Assembly: GCF_028453695.1 (NCBI RefSeq)
Contig: NC_135782.1
Span: forward strand, 2,108,001 to 2,172,000
Reading direction: 5' to 3'
DNA length: 64,000 bases
Source: Augochlora pura
Lineage: Eukaryota > Arthropoda > Insecta > Hymenoptera > Halictidae
The translations under genes were made by a program, and so were the position numbers. Under the pieces are notes generated by a model. That model made no database searches, was not told where the DNA came from, and saw only the letters and a list, made by a program, of their open reading frames with translations. Shown in pieces: positions 13,461 through 27,275 of the stretch (position 1 is its first letter; the number at the start of each line of letters is the position of its first letter).

Positions 13461-13514
<54 letters not shown>
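13380..13514. repeat. Compound microsatellite TAG/GA/AATA/AT
   Basis: Four adjacent simple repeats: (TAG)n to about 13410, (GA)n at 13425-13448, (AATA)n at 13449-13465 and (AT)n to 13514. Confidence 0.95.
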
Positions 13515-13516
<2 letters not shown>

Positions 13517-13796
13517 AAATATAAGCGTTTCTTAAAAACTGTTCTTTTTTTTACAGATGAAATGTGTAAAGATTTATTGCGTATCACGTAATAAAGTAAC
13601 ATGACGAAATACATCCGTTTAAATGTCGGATTAATTATAAGATACAGTGGATTATACAAAAAATAATCTCTCTAAACTACGTATATGTAATAAAATAATG
13701 AAGATCTTAATGGACTCGGTTAAAATATAGTTTCATAATTATATGTAGAAATAGAAATTGCTAACAACAGCTCTTATGATTTTTCGTTAACATAAT

Positions 13797-13802
13797 TTTA
13801 TT
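13797..13802 (-). terminator. gamma-COP poly(A) signal candidate
   Basis: TTTATT on the plus strand reads as AATAAA on the minus strand, about 80 nt beyond the gamma-COP stop codon. Confidence 0.5.
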
Positions 13803-13879
13803 CTTATAATACTAAAAACATCGAAATCGTGGTGACACAGAAACTATCATTATATAGTACGAAATACTTGCATTTCGAA

Positions 13880-16800
13880 TTATCCTACAGACGAAATGAT
13901 TAATTCTGCAACATCCGGATCTGAACATAGAACCGTCAATTGCATCGTCACTTGAGTGTCGAATAATGCTAATCTTGCACGTGCAAGAATTTCTTTTTCG
14001 CCTCTGAAATATCCGCCCAATAACAGATTATGCTCAGTGACGTCCGATTCAAGTTGATTCGTTCGGTCTATTTCTTCCAGGCCCAAAAATTCGGTGAGAA
14101 TCTGAACGGCACCGCCCAAAGTACGTACAGATGGGCCTAAAACAAACGTTTCCTCCAACGTGGTGTATCCCTGTGCGGTTCCTGCTGCCCATGCAGTATT
14201 GAAATCTACAGCTGTCGTTCCCAATCCTCGAACTTGATCAGCGAGAGTCACCTCTATGACGTCCAACTAGAACCAGAAGCGAATGCACTTAAATATCGAC
14301 CATTTGTTGTTTTCTCTTCTAGTGGAAAGAGTAGAGTGACATACCACGTATTCGTCGTCGTACGGGGACGTCGCTGACGGCTGATAATCTATATCATCAG
14401 CCATAAACCGTAGAGTTGCGTCTAGAGTTGCGATACTAGCTTGAAGATCCTCTGGATATTTTAATACTGTGTACGTTACTCCATGTTGATAGGAATCTAG
14501 TGTTGGACACAGAACTTGGCAGACGACCGTGTAACTAAAATCAATATTGTCACTTTGAAAATGTGGTATGTGACTGTGTTGTTAGAGTAAAGTATAGGAA
14601 AATATAATTACCTTTTAGGATATTGATCAATCTTTACCGTTACATCCATTAATCGCAGACGACTAAGTGTGTTCACACAGCTGAATTCTAAAACAATAAA
14701 ATCCGAAAACATATGCTTTATGCAACTGACTTCGTATTCTGTCTCCGGCTCTGTTAGCTCGATAGGAAACGAAGATTTGACTAGTATCGAATTGCCAATC
14801 TTCATCGCTAACTCTGGTACTTCTAACAAACGATCTATTGCGCGTCGTTCTCGTATCAAATCTTTTCGTTTTCTGTGATCTATCTCCTCTGCAGCTTTCG
14901 ATAGTTGGTCCACTGTCTCTGCCGAAGGAATCTGTAAACAATCAAATTCCACCAATTAGATGCCGCGGATCATTTGTAAAAATTAACGTACACTAAAATG
15001 CTTATGCTATTACCTTAGAGATATCGAATGGTTCGTTCATAGTTGTATGCATGTACTTCCTTAAGGATATTTCCAGACCAGGCACGAATAGAAGGGGAGG
15101 TTGTATCAAGGGAAGAATAGTGGGATCACTTTGCTGTTGGAGTATGGCACAATAGTAAGTCGCACGATCGCGGACCTCGTCGTCAGAGTCCAACTGACAA
15201 CGCGACAATAAAACCAACACGTTTGGTAACAATGGAGGACATGCAGCAGCGAAACGTGCCAACGCGGTGACCGCAGCTGCTCGAACACTGGCGCTCTCCA
15301 GGATTACGCGATTATAAATGAAACGAATGTATCTGGATGGCTGCTTGGAAGTAGGACCTTCTTGCCCCAGTAAATGCAAAATGCGAACGGCGAGGGAAAT
15401 ATGTTCGCAGTCTTCGATAAACTCGCAGAGATGTGCCAGACCTGCTTCCTTTGCTTCGGCGTTTCCTTCCATAACAGCAATTATTGTGTCCGCAATTGCT
15501 GCCTTGTATTCAAGGCCTCCCTCATCTCTTAGCATGGCAGACAGAAAATTCATAAGAACCACGTGCTTGCGGGGAAACTTTTGACACAAAGCCCTAGAAA
15601 TAAATACAAATTAAAAGTGAAATGGATGGAATTCCTTGTAACTCGTCAATCAAAGATAACTAGATTAAATGAGGGACGCATTCATTGGCTACTAACCTTA
15701 TGGCTTGAACAACCACGACCTTAAATTCATCCGAGATTTCGGATACGAATGTAGCAATTTGTTTCATTAATCGATCTACCGAACTTTCCGCACCAGTTTT
15801 TAGAAGAGTGGTGATTGCTAACGTAGCGATCGACCTGTTGGAATCTGTGATCAAATTTTCTAAATCCAGGTTGCAAGCTGTGACTGCCGCTGGGTGGGTC
15901 ATTGCAACCTTGTTCAATGTTCTAACTGCGGCAAATCTCAAAGCCGGCTTAGGCGATCCACAAAACAATTGAAGAACACTAATGGCAGGAGCTATTTCTC
16001 TAGAAACGTTTCTGCCAAGATTCACCAATGCATGCGCTGCCTCGTACACCACCATTTCCGATTTTTGTCGCAAACAACATTCAAGAAATCCTACTAATTC
16101 TTCGCTTCCGTCATATTCGCCCAGTAATTTACATGCCATTCTAATTAACATACATGCAGCATAAGGACTCTTTGGATTGGTTCTCATGAGTTGTGTAACT
16201 AACTTAATTACCGCACGTTTATCAGATTTTCGAATCTGATATAAAACACCTAGAGCATGATACTGAACCATTACGTTGTTGGAGTTTAATGCTTCCTGGG
16301 CCTCGTTTGCCCATCTCCATGCAACATCTTCGGATACATTGGTCAAGTGTAACGAACAAACTAGGGCTGCGCTAGAAACTGCAGGAGAACGATCTACAAT
16401 GGCTTGTTTCATATATCGTTGAATAGCTGTCAACATCCCAGCATCCGTGATAGTACATAATGCTCTTATAGCTGCAGCTCTATACAAATCTTCTTTTCCA
16501 ATCATATCTTTTGTTAGACTAGAGGTCACTATAATCACATCTTCTGCCAAAGAACTGAGTTCCTTGATACCTAAATACACCAAACGTCTTAGAACTACAT
16601 CCTTGGATTGAAACAATTTAGTCATGGCAAAGAACGCTTCTGTGGCCTCCATTGTACCTAACTGTTCTCCTTGATTCAACAGGTACAATATCTTTGTAAG
16701 GATATGCGCGCATTTTATTGGATTAACTGGTGTATTATTAAAAGTACGTGCTTCCTGGAGAACAGTTGTCTTCTCCAAATTTTGGAAAGGATTCCCCCCA

Positions 16801-17127
16801 CCTAAAGAAACAAAGATTTGGTTCAATAAAGCGTAAAAAATTAACCATCTGAATATTATTCGAGTAAGAGATACATTGATGTTAAATGTTTGTATTGAAT
16901 ATACAATCACCGATCAACGCAGAGTTTAGTGAAAGAGTACTACTGCTCATTCAAATTTTTACGATAAAGTTGTCTCAATCTGTTCGGTAGGAACTGTCAT
17001 AAGAATGTGGCAGACTCATTTAGTTTCGTTTACAACTTAAAACTTACATTAATGTGGGGGGGGTAAAGCACGTATATTCATAGTTACCATCTTCCTCCTC
17101 CTTCTTATCCCGTTTAAATGTATTCAT
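13880..17127 (-). CDS. gammaCOP: Coatomer subunit gamma
   Basis: Gamma-COP is a core subunit of the COPI coat that drives Golgi-to-ER and intra-Golgi vesicle traffic; with zeta-COP it forms the adaptor-like part of the F-subcomplex (family knowledge). Six coding exons join in frame: 17127-17088, 16801-15697, 15593-15014, 14931-14612, 14534-14345 and 14266-13880, giving 873 residues, the usual length. The first exon encodes only MNTFKRDKKEEED plus one base, and exon 2 continues GGNPFQNLEKTTVLQEARTF, the family N-terminus. The adaptin-like HEAT solenoid spans about residues 20-550. The hinge is near 575-620. The appendage domain is C-terminal, with LDVIEVTLADQVRGLG and LGGAVQILTEFLGLEE. The next gene upstream, PKD, is divergent and 2.4 kb away. 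Confidence 0.98.
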
Positions 17128-19512
17128 TTTGCAAAACCACAGCCAAAAAACTGAGAAATAGGGTACACGTCACCTTAATTCTTTTACGTTGTAATGGTTG
17201 GAACCATTGCGCACCATTATGTATATTGTCCACGAGATGGGAACACTGCTGTGCCCACGGTGGTGAGATATTGCAACTAAAATGTCAGTGCATATGTACA
17301 TGTATGTGTGTTTTTGACTCTGTTCAAATTTTCTACATTACCTAACTTCGATAACAAAGTATTTGATTGGAAGGTGTCCTTTTAGACCGTGAAGTTATGA
17401 CTGAAATTACTTACAGAAATGTTTCTTTTTGTTTTTACATGCAAAATGCAAATAAATAATAAAAGAAACGTCAAACCAAATAACGTCGAAATAACAGGAG
17501 GATATTAATTAAAACGACGCTACCAAGCTTGAATTCCGAGGTAGAAAAACGCATAAGATGCAACGTCTATCAGATCCGTATATCGAATCCCAAGTCTTTT
17601 ATAGAATGGTACGCGGTTAACGAATACCGAATGACGAGTCTCATATTACATGTACAGATACAGAACCATGATCCGCATTTCGTGAATTTAGCTTCAAACA
17701 CAGTGTTTTAAATGTGAATCACAATTCATTAATCGGTATGTAAAAGATATCTGAGGGATCAATTAGAATTGACTTTAAATGGGCTAGAATTTTCTACATT
17801 TTATCCACAGGTGGCGTACCTATTTGTTTTGCTGAGGGACTTGTCCCTACCAGGGTTCAGTGCGCAGGCTCAGAATAATGACACGGGGACGAACTGGGGA
17901 ATCGGCTTCACTCTGCATGGGTTCGTGGACGGAAGTCGAACGAGGGCATTTTTACTTCTTTGTCCACCCACGTCGACTACGCTTTGTATTAATAACTAAC
18001 TTAACCCAATGGTTTAAAATTAACTATATACTAATGACTAATTACATGTAACCTAGTTACGCTAGATGGCGCGTCCACCTTACCGCTACACATCGGACTA
18101 ACAGGATGCCCTCTACCTCTGTTGTATGATACTGACTATCCGTGACGTTACGATTGAAGTCACGTGATATTTGAGTTTACCGAATGAAATGCACGGCAAC
18201 GTTGTATGGAAATCCGAATCTGCTCCGAGTGGTAGAGGAGAGACCACAGAAATGGGATTGAATATGATGCCAATGGATTCCCATTGGGAATCCATTAATA
18301 CTAAATGCGTATGTGATGCGTACAATGCATGCACACATCCATAACTTCCTGCACATAAGTACAAATAGATTGTACATATGTACATATAAGAATTCAGACT
18401 GTACTTTGTCGTAATTTTTAAACTACGGCATTGTCATTACAACAACAATTTAGTTATCAATATCAAACCTATGTACATTAAAATTATAAATAAACAAATA
18501 TCGTGAAATTAGATATATACGTACACGTATACAATGGAATTATTAAAATTCTATTTTAACAACGACAATGAAATAAACTCTGAGCGTGGCGTTGTATATA
18601 AATTATATCTACGTACATACGTATACATAACAGTCTTTCTAGTATATATGTATTCTGGATTCTGGACAGTGGCGCGCAAACGATGCAAACTTGTAACAGC
18701 TCGTAACTTTGATCCACTTTAATCGTTCATCGCTTGTCATGTCATCTAACATTTCGATTGTATGTGCCGGGCTGCCACGAGAATCATATTAATATTACTG
18801 CTGATTGAAGAACTTTTAGGGAAACATATATAGAGTTGTATATTAGTTCTTGAGCTAATATCGCAAGAATACTGTATAACAGGTAGAAGTGTACAGTAAA
18901 GGTGGGTCGGTCACCTGGAGATAACTGTAAAATGTCATCGACGAATGTGTGTCAGGCATGGATTTGACGCTCCTAGGTGACACTTGTGGGATCTGTTGTT
19001 ACATTAACTGTGTTTCATCAGTGTCAATTTGATTGATAAGAATCCAACTACATACGTAGATAAACAGCGCCTTCTGCCAATTTTTGTGAAATGTACGTAA
19101 ACGATTATTGTTTAAATGAAGTAACAGTTGCAAATTGCCAGTATACGCTTAGGTAGACTACCGTTTTTTTCCCCGTTCTTTCGTACAAAATTCATGTAGC
19201 TTGAGTGCAATTTAGAATTTTTAAAGATATTTACGAATGGTTGAATAGTATTAGGCCACTTGTACATTACATTTTCTACGGTACTTCAAATTAATTAGTT
19301 TGTTTTGTCTTGCAACAACAAGTACGATTAATTGTACGGCTCGAAAACAAAATTTGTGGTGATAAATGCTGTATAGCAGAATTTTTGAAGAAACGTACTT
19401 ACCAGTGTTTCTTAGCAATTTAAAAAAGAGAGAAAACTCTTATTTTCTGCATTTTTAAAGCAAAACTAACATAAATATATTTTCAGAGCACGGATAATAA
19501 TATATAGATAAC
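17128..19512. promoter_or_regulatory. Divergent gamma-COP/PKD intergenic region
   Basis: This 2.4-kb stretch must contain the gamma-COP and PKD promoters and any non-coding 5' exons of PKD. A G8 run lies just left of it in the first gamma-COP intron, near 17057. A GC-richer patch at about 17810-17990 could be a PKD leader exon, but I could not fix its ends. Open frames here (17118-17345, 17769-17999, 18113-18385) resemble no protein I know. Confidence 0.45.
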
Positions 19513-22500
19513 ATGGAGGGACCAGAAGTAACATTTTTATTTCAATTTGGTTTGACTCGTGACACTGTCACTGTCGATAGCAGCACATTAACTCTTAGGG
19601 TTCTTAAGGAATTTGCCTGCGATTTTATAAATGCCAAATGTCCAGAGCATGGTTTGAATCACTTGTTCGAACGTTTGCTTTTATTTAAGCACGATTATAA
19701 TTCCATCAATATACTGCAGCTTATTACAAATACGACAGAGGTTGTTGACGAAACTCTGGTAGAAATTGTTTTGACTGGTAAATATTGTTCTTTCTAAGGA
19801 GGTATTTCTTTTTATACTTTTATCGAAAATATGATTGCTTCTGTTAAAATTGTTTCTTATGAACATACAATGTCGCAAATTAGAACAGTTATTTATTCGC
19901 AAAGTAATTAATTTCATACCTTTTGATTCAGCGCAAGTGCCAAATGAAGAAGTTCCCATCCGTTCCCATGCTTTAACCGTTCATTCGTACAAGGTACCAA
20001 CGTTTTGTGACTTTTGTGGTGAAATGTTATTTGGTATTGCTCGACAAGGTTTACAGTGTGAAGGTAAATATGTTAAAGAATACGATAACAAGATAACCAT
20101 AATAGTTGAAGCTTTTAGAGTTTAGAGATTTTTATTGTGCAGGATGTAGAATGAACTATCACAAAAGATGCGTTGTTAAAATACCTAATAATTGCTCACA
20201 AGATGCCAATCAGAGACGACGTAGTTCAGCAATGCTGAACGTACCAAGATCCCCCAGTCAAGGATCTACCAGTAGTTTGACCAGCATCAGCGACGATAAC
20301 CATAGTACAAATAATATGCTGAACGTGAGCCACAATAATAGTACTTTGGTAGGATTTCTTGAAACACCTAACACATATGACCCGTTCAGTTCTTTTTAAT
20401 CATCTTGATATTATATTTTGTGTATTCTAATTATCTCCTATGTTCAGACAATACCAAGTATACTGGCTCCAAAACAATCCCGTTCTCCTTCACTGGGAGG
20501 AAGACAAGTTTGGTTCGAACGAGAACTTCCGACTCGTATAAAAATTCCGCATACGTTTGTGGTTCACACATACACTAGGCCAACTGTATGCGGATACTGT
20601 AAAAAATTGCTGAAAGGTTTATTTAAGCAAGGCCTCCAATGTAAAGATTGTCAGTACAATGCACACAAAAAGTGTATTGAAAAAATACCAAAAGACTGTA
20701 CCGGAGAAAATACACGAGACAATACAGGTTTTACTTATTTGCTTTGATATCTCTTAGGTTTAATGGAAAGTTCTGTTCGTTTTCGATTCGAAATGCAACT
20801 CCACAAATCAGATCTCTATCTCCTATATCTTTGATCTCCACCACATATTAAAACGATTTTCACTTAAAATTCCATAAAATTATAGTTCATACAAGTAATG
20901 GTATGAACTTGGGAACGATTTTATTTTAGTTGTTGTCCTTATTAATCAAAATTGCTGACAAGCACTCTGAATTAAACGAAAATAAATGCCAGCTAAGAAG
21001 ATGGAACTTTCGGCAGTCGTAAAGAGTTAACAGAAAAGATTATTGTGTTAATGGAAATTATTACACAGGCAACGAGTACCCAGATAGTGAAGTAGGCAGT
21101 GAACCAGAAGGTAAATGCGATGGAAGAAACGAAGAGGGTGATGGTGATAGTGATGCCGAATCTCCATCACCTCCGCAACATTCATCGTTTGCTGGAGACG
21201 AAACGAAAACATCCGATGTTTTTACTGTAAAGTTTCTTTATAATGCTATAAAGTATTATATTTAACACTATACGTTGACTATTAATTTAACAAAATATTT
21301 AGCAGAAAACTGCATTTATTCAATTAACTGTTACTACTTATTATTATAGGAACAAGTTCCAAGTAACGATGATATTAATTATGACGAGTGTCAAAAATCA
21401 AGACCATCGAGGTGAGTTAGATTTCTTCAATTGTTAAGTACGCGAAGGTGTTGTACCGTCAATTTTTTTTGTTATATACAACATTTACTTTAATAGTTGC
21501 AGCTCTACGCCGAGCAATAATATACCTTTAATGCGTATAGTGCAAAGTGTAAAGCACACGAAACGACGGGGCTCAAAAGTTCTAAAAGAAGGTTGGATGG
21601 TACATTTTACAAATCGTGATTCGATGGTAGATAAAACTATTATATATGCGTTATTTAAAGGGAACTGTATAGTAATCAGTTTTCCAAAATGTATTTCAAT
21701 ATTTTCAGAGAAGAAAACATTATTGGCGACTCGATACGAAAGCTATAACATTATTTCAAAGCGAAAACAGTTCCAAATATTATAAAGAAATTCCATTGGT
21801 CGAGATAATATCTATCGAAGCTGCAAAAACATCTCGATCAAGTACCGCACTTTGTACAAGTTTTCATTGTATTAAATTAATATCAATTGTCTTTTAATTG
21901 GATAATGTGTTACGCATGTTTACAGGCACAATGCATTGTTTCGAGTTGAAAACTGCCACTGTTGAGTATTATGTTGGAGAAGATCCTTCGTACGGAGATA
22001 ATTGTAGTCAAGTTCCACCTCCAGAAAGCGGTATCGGAGCACACGTAGCTCGATCTTGGGAAACGAGTATTAGACAAGCACTGATGCCTGTGACAACTGT
22101 ATCGAACAGTGTGTGTCCTATCTCTGCGTGTCTGTCTAAGAAATTTAATAATAATCTTATTATTATTTTAGGCCAGGAACAAACTACGGAACCAGAAGAA
22201 AATGTCACAGACATGTCTCAGCTATATGAGATCTTCCCAGATGAGGTATTGGGTTCTGGCCAATTTGGTACCGTATATGGAGGTGTTCATCGTAAGAGTG
22301 GACGAGCAGTTGCCATAAAAGTAATTGACAAGCTGCGGTTTCCAACAAAGCAAGAAGCACAATTAAAAAATGAGGTCGCTATTCTGCAAAATCTTTCTCA
22401 CAGTGGTGTGGTAAATCTGGAACGGATGTTTGAGACTTCAGAACGAATATTTGTGGTGATGGAAAAGCTGAAGGGAGATATGCTAGAAATGATATTGAGC

Positions 22501-23286
22501 TCGGAACGTGGCCGCCTCAGTGAAAGAATCACTAAATTCCTAATTACGCAAATATTAGTAGCATTGAAACATTTGCACAGCAAGAATATAGTTCACTGTG
22601 ATTTGAAACCAGAAAACGTGTTGCTGAGCAGCGACAGTGAATTTACACAAGTGAAGCTGTGCGATTTCGGTTTCGCTAGAATTATAGGCGAGAAAAGTTT
22701 CAGAAGAAGTGTCGTTGGTACACCCGCCTATTTAGCACCAGAAGTATTAAGAAACAAATGTTACAATCGATCTTTGGATATGTGGAGTGTTGGTGTAATT
22801 ATTTATGTATCTTTAAGCGGTACATTTCCTTTCAACGAGGAAGAAGATATCAATGAACAAATTCAGAATGCCGCTTTCATGTATCCTCCTGTTACTTGGC
22901 AAGAAATTTCATCCGATGGTATAGAATTTGACAATTTATTAGAATATTCTCCTGATTTTTCACATATTTTTAACGTGAAATACTGTCGAAATGTAATTTA
23001 TATGTTTTTCCAGCAATCGATTTGATCAATAATCTGTTACAAGTAAAACAAAGCAAACGATACACTGTAGACAAATGTTTACAACATATATGGCTTCAAG
23101 TAAGCATCGGCAATAAACTAAATGACCTCAAGCATTAAGAATGTTGTAATTCCATTTACCTTTTTTTTTCAGGATTATCAAACGTGGTGTGATTTACGAG
23201 AATTGGAATCAAAGGTGGGATACCGTTATTTGACTCATGAAAGCGATGATGCTCGATGGCTGGCGTACAGTAATCGACGCACATGA
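19513..23286 (+). CDS. PKD: Serine/threonine-protein kinase D
   Basis: PKD is a diacylglycerol- and PKC-regulated CAMK-group kinase acting at the trans-Golgi and in stress signalling (family knowledge). Twelve coding exons join in frame: 19513-19777, 19932-20063, 20143-20348, 20448-20727, 21069-21226, 21350-21411, 21497-21626, 21709-21859, 21926-22098, 22177-22918, 23014-23099 and 23173-23286, giving 832 residues. In order: N-terminal ubiquitin-like region (about 1-90); C1a with HALTVHSYKVPTFCDFCG; Ser-rich linker; C1b with HTFVVHTYTRPTVCGYC; acidic linker; PH domain with KEGWMVHFTNRD and HYWRLDTKAITLF; kinase domain with GSGQFG at 545-550, AIK lysine 567, HCDLKPEN, DFG and activation-loop SFRRSVVGTPAYLAPE (both activating serines present). 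The tail lacks the PDZ ligand of mammalian PKD1. The 78-nt intron at 22099-22176 is a multiple of three and open, so it may be retained. The stop is TGA followed by C. Confidence 0.96.
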
Positions 23287-26200
23287 CAGAACTGTCCGCC
23301 TATGTTAAACATCGAAACATTGCCAAATAATTTATCATTACACAAAGGCTGGGCTCGAAGCGCTCGAGCCACATTACGGCGTTTTATTCGTGCCTGACTT
23401 GAATAAGTTTAAACAAGGGAGTACAACAATTTTATCTCTCATTTGAAATATTGAAATGTTAAAATACTAATATTAAACTACGCACCATCTATAAAGTTAT
23501 CTTTCAAGATATTTTTCATTTAGCAAATAAGAATATTATTCAGTGGCATTTTGATCAGACTGGAATATGTAGGATAAGATACTGAACAAAATATGGTAGT
23601 AAAATGCAGTAGCAACATTTATATAAAATCCTAATGGAAATTTGGTTAAGTACTTGAATATATTTCAGTATTACGTCATCATAATTAACGGATATATCGC
23701 AATAAATGTTTTTCATTGAATGGCATGCACGGTACGTTCATGCCATATGTTCTAATGAGTCCACTTTTAATGAGTCTACTTTTCTCGTTCCGAGATAAGC
23801 AATAATTTCTTATTCTTTTATAACTTGAATACTCTCTTGAACGCATAATATTTTACAAGTAACTTCTCTAAGTGCTTATATACAAATGGCATATAACATA
23901 TTCTCCTGCTTGATATAAGTTACGAAGTTTAGCATGGTTTAGAATAACACTAATGTTGCTTGAAATTGAGGCCAACAAATTTAAATAGTAGATAATATTA
24001 TATAATATGCAAAGTGAACATGTGTGTGCGTTTGTGTAATTATCTGAATGTTATATTCAGATCGATCGAGTTAGTATTACCATGAAAAATCTCACCATTG
24101 TTTTCAGAGTGAAAAAGACAAACCAAAAAAGAAATGAAAAATTCAATGTATTCGTATATTTGCAAAAATTATACTTTTACAGGCTATACTTTGAGATCGA
24201 TCAAAAGCAGCAGCTGCTACAATTTTTTTTTAAAGACACTTCATCATGTAAACAAAAGAGTATTTTTAATAATAAATCATTAATGGACTGCCCGTTAAAC
24301 TTGTTGGCATGTTCTTCAGAAATCATTGGTGGGGTTCAACTCTAGCCATCTAGGAAGCTTCTATAACAATGTTCAATCATCATAGATTAGGTAAGAGAAT
24401 CAAATTATTCTCTATGTAAGGTAATGTTCCCTACTTTGCGTTTCTTTTGAAAAATATCTGTTGCATTTGAAAATTAGAAGCTTTATCCCATATCATCTCT
24501 CATATGGTCCATTGAAAGACCTCGGACTACGACTGAAATCACAAACGCGTCAATCAGCCCATCATTAACAGATACACTATTATATGTAAAACCATAATAC
24601 CAATATATTATTATTTCTTAATGCTTTCAATTACAAAGTATCCGCCTGTATCGAATACTCGGGAAAATTACGAATATAATTTCTAATGTAATCGATTTTA
24701 TATTTGGCAGTAGTAATCGAGATTTTATAAAAATTATTAGATCATTGGTGTATATATAAAGCGATAAGTTGAATATTTTTAATATATTTATTATTCGAAC
24801 TTACTATTGAATTTTACTATACGCTTTACTATATTTACTAGAAACAAATTAAAAACGTTCCATAGTATGTTTAAAAAGCACAGAACGAAACCAGATAGTT
24901 TTATATATTTTATTTTTATATTGCGTGCATTCTTTTATTGCGTTTGCTTTCATTGTTCATAAAATGCTCATATAAATATGGCAGATAAATGAGATTTGTA
25001 CATTGTAATTTGATGATAGATGCCCAATTATGGTAATTTAAGACAGAAAAGTAAAAGTATGTATAGTGTGCAACTGTTGTTTATTAAATTCATCTTAAGG
25101 GGATTACAATGATAGTGCATAAATTCTGATATTAACACGATAGTTTCTAACTTTTTTTTTTATTAATGTAATGTTTTACGATGTTTTCAACAAAAAGAAC
25201 AACGATAATATGAAGTTCAAACCTAATGAGAGTGTTATGGGTTCGTATTTGCAGAGAAGAAGGAAGAAATTACCAAAAATTCGAAATGAATTATCTGGCA
25301 AAGACTGAGCTGCTCTTGAGTAGCGATACATATTTGGCATTTTAATAGGAATTACGTATCCATCTACATCTATAATTGTACTTCCTAACTAACATTTTCA
25401 TAATCTCATACTTTTCCTTTAACATGAAATTCTTTTAACCGAATCTCTCGAGTGTCTTGTTTGATTAAAACTTACTGGAATCTCTTTGTTCATGTGCGCG
25501 ATTCACGGCCTACATTATTAGGATATCCCGTGTTTATTCTTATGTTTATTCATACAATTGCAAAATCTTTTATAATTTGCAATGATGAAATTAAAAAGCT
25601 ACATTCGAGCAGCTAATACTAGTGGTGTAACAAATTTTAGGTACAGATGCAACAAACTTTCGCAAAACATTATACTTGAATTATTCCTACCACAATCTGA
25701 TACACATTATGTATTCGTATGTTTTTATGGTATTTATTTTACAAGATGCGTTGAATGTATCATTTATATATCTAATTGTAGTATAGACAATTTGTACATA
25801 GTATATATGTGTTCTATATATTTTTTAATTTTTTATTATTCGAAGAATGTTGTAAAATTCTTATACACGCATTTAATAATTTCATAATAATTAATGATAC
25901 ATTCCACTTTAATTAAATTTATGCCGCTCAGATACATAATTAGTAGAGAAAGAGTAGTAAAAAGTACTTAAATGAGATACAGTAATAAATTATAACAGAC
26001 CATAGATTTTAAGGAAAACTAACAAATTTTCAAAAAAATGCTAAAATGTTAAATCATTATTGTACTTATAATAATATGAATAAATGAAATACGAGTGATG
26101 CTATGCGCGTGAGAAAGAAATGATTGCCCTCCTTCCTTCGAATATTCTTATATGAACAATTTCCTTTCGATTACCACGTATAAGAACAGCGAAACCGCTG

Positions 26201-27275
26201 ACGACATGTATTTTGGTCTACTACTTCTGTATTTGGATCTTGAGCATCTTCAAATTTCGAGCACAATCAACCATTCGAAAGGCACAAAACTGTACGGCGA
26301 AGGCTTCTGAATCAGTACATGTGTAACAATTAATTAATAAACAATAATGTCTATATATACATGGGTTGAAAAACGCTAAATATGGTATGTTCGAAGCAAA
26401 AACCATTATTCCGAAGAAACAGAAATGTTCTGGAGTTTTTTAATACATCGATACAATGCATAACGTTTGGATGAAATGAGCTTAATTATTGAATAATTTA
26501 AATAATAATTTAAATAACATATATATAAATTTAAATAATAACGCCGCGAAATGCGAACGATTCGTGCTGCCCTCCGTCGACGCTTTACGGTAAAGGGATC
26601 CTAGAGCCCTCAAAAGTGAGATCTCCAGACGGGATATACCAGATAAGTTCACCGACTATTTCGCTTTAGCAGAGGGCGTAAGTAAACCTCCAAATTTTAG
26701 CGATGTCGGTATGTTAGAACATATGACACAGAACCACACAAGGTGTCCAGTCTATTCTGTCACGTCGTCTGTGTGGTGATATCTCTCAATAGTACCAAAT
26801 TCAATTTTGAAGAATTTGAAACATACTACGTATATGTAGATGTGACGTAAAATAAATTCGTCTTTAGTTGTATGAATATTTTGGTCTGATGCCCTAACTA
26901 CGATAAATTAGACGACCAAATACCTCGATACGAAACAAAAGATAGGCTTTCCTGCTTGAATATGCTTAAATTCGGTTCCTGCTTAGATATATTCTTTGTA
27001 ATTTGAAGAAATTTGTACTTTGTTTCTTGTATATTGATGTATTTTAAGGAAAAGTTGTAGCGGTATATTTCCACGTAATATTCATTGAATCTTCAATATC
27101 GACGTAGTACGCATGAATAATTATTGCTGTATTGTCTCCTCCAGGTGGCTCTTCGTGTTCGATATCCGTCATCGACATGCACGTACCCTCATCTTCGTAA
27201 AATGTGTTTCAGTCTGTTTGGTTTTCTTACCTTTCTTCTTTGATCCGTGTAAATTTTGGTGCAGCGACAAGTGGC
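23287..27275 (+). other. PKD 3' UTR, AT-rich spacer and EMC3 leader
   Basis: About 4 kb of AT-rich DNA. The first AATAAA after the PKD stop is at 23701-23706. Open frames (24082-24345, 25582-25887) are AT-driven and unrecognised. A GC-richer island at about 26540-26680 ends in a donor-like GGGC|GTAAGTAA and may be an EMC3 5' UTR exon. Confidence 0.5.
23701..23706 (+). terminator. PKD poly(A) signal candidate
   Basis: First canonical AATAAA downstream of the PKD stop codon, about 415 nt away. Confidence 0.45.

Larger units (their letters stand above)
12301..13879. other. Convergent SF1/gamma-COP 3' intergenic region
   Basis: SF1 3' UTR comes in from the left and gamma-COP 3' UTR from the right. 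A plus-strand AATAAA lies at 12904-12909 (likely SF1). A minus-strand AATAAA lies at 13797-13802, about 80 nt past the gamma-COP stop. Between them are microsatellites at 12626-12649 and 13380-13514. No gene was seen. Confidence 0.7.

Noticed and set aside
26540..26690. GC island as a structured ncRNA gene (snRNA, RNase P or telomerase RNA)
   Set aside because: No diagnostic motifs of these RNAs were seen; a 5' UTR exon explains the donor-like end better.
27204..27275. Upstream in-frame ATG as the EMC3 start
   Set aside because: The added 24 residues do not match the family N-terminus, whereas the ATG at 27276 gives the expected MA-ELLLD start.
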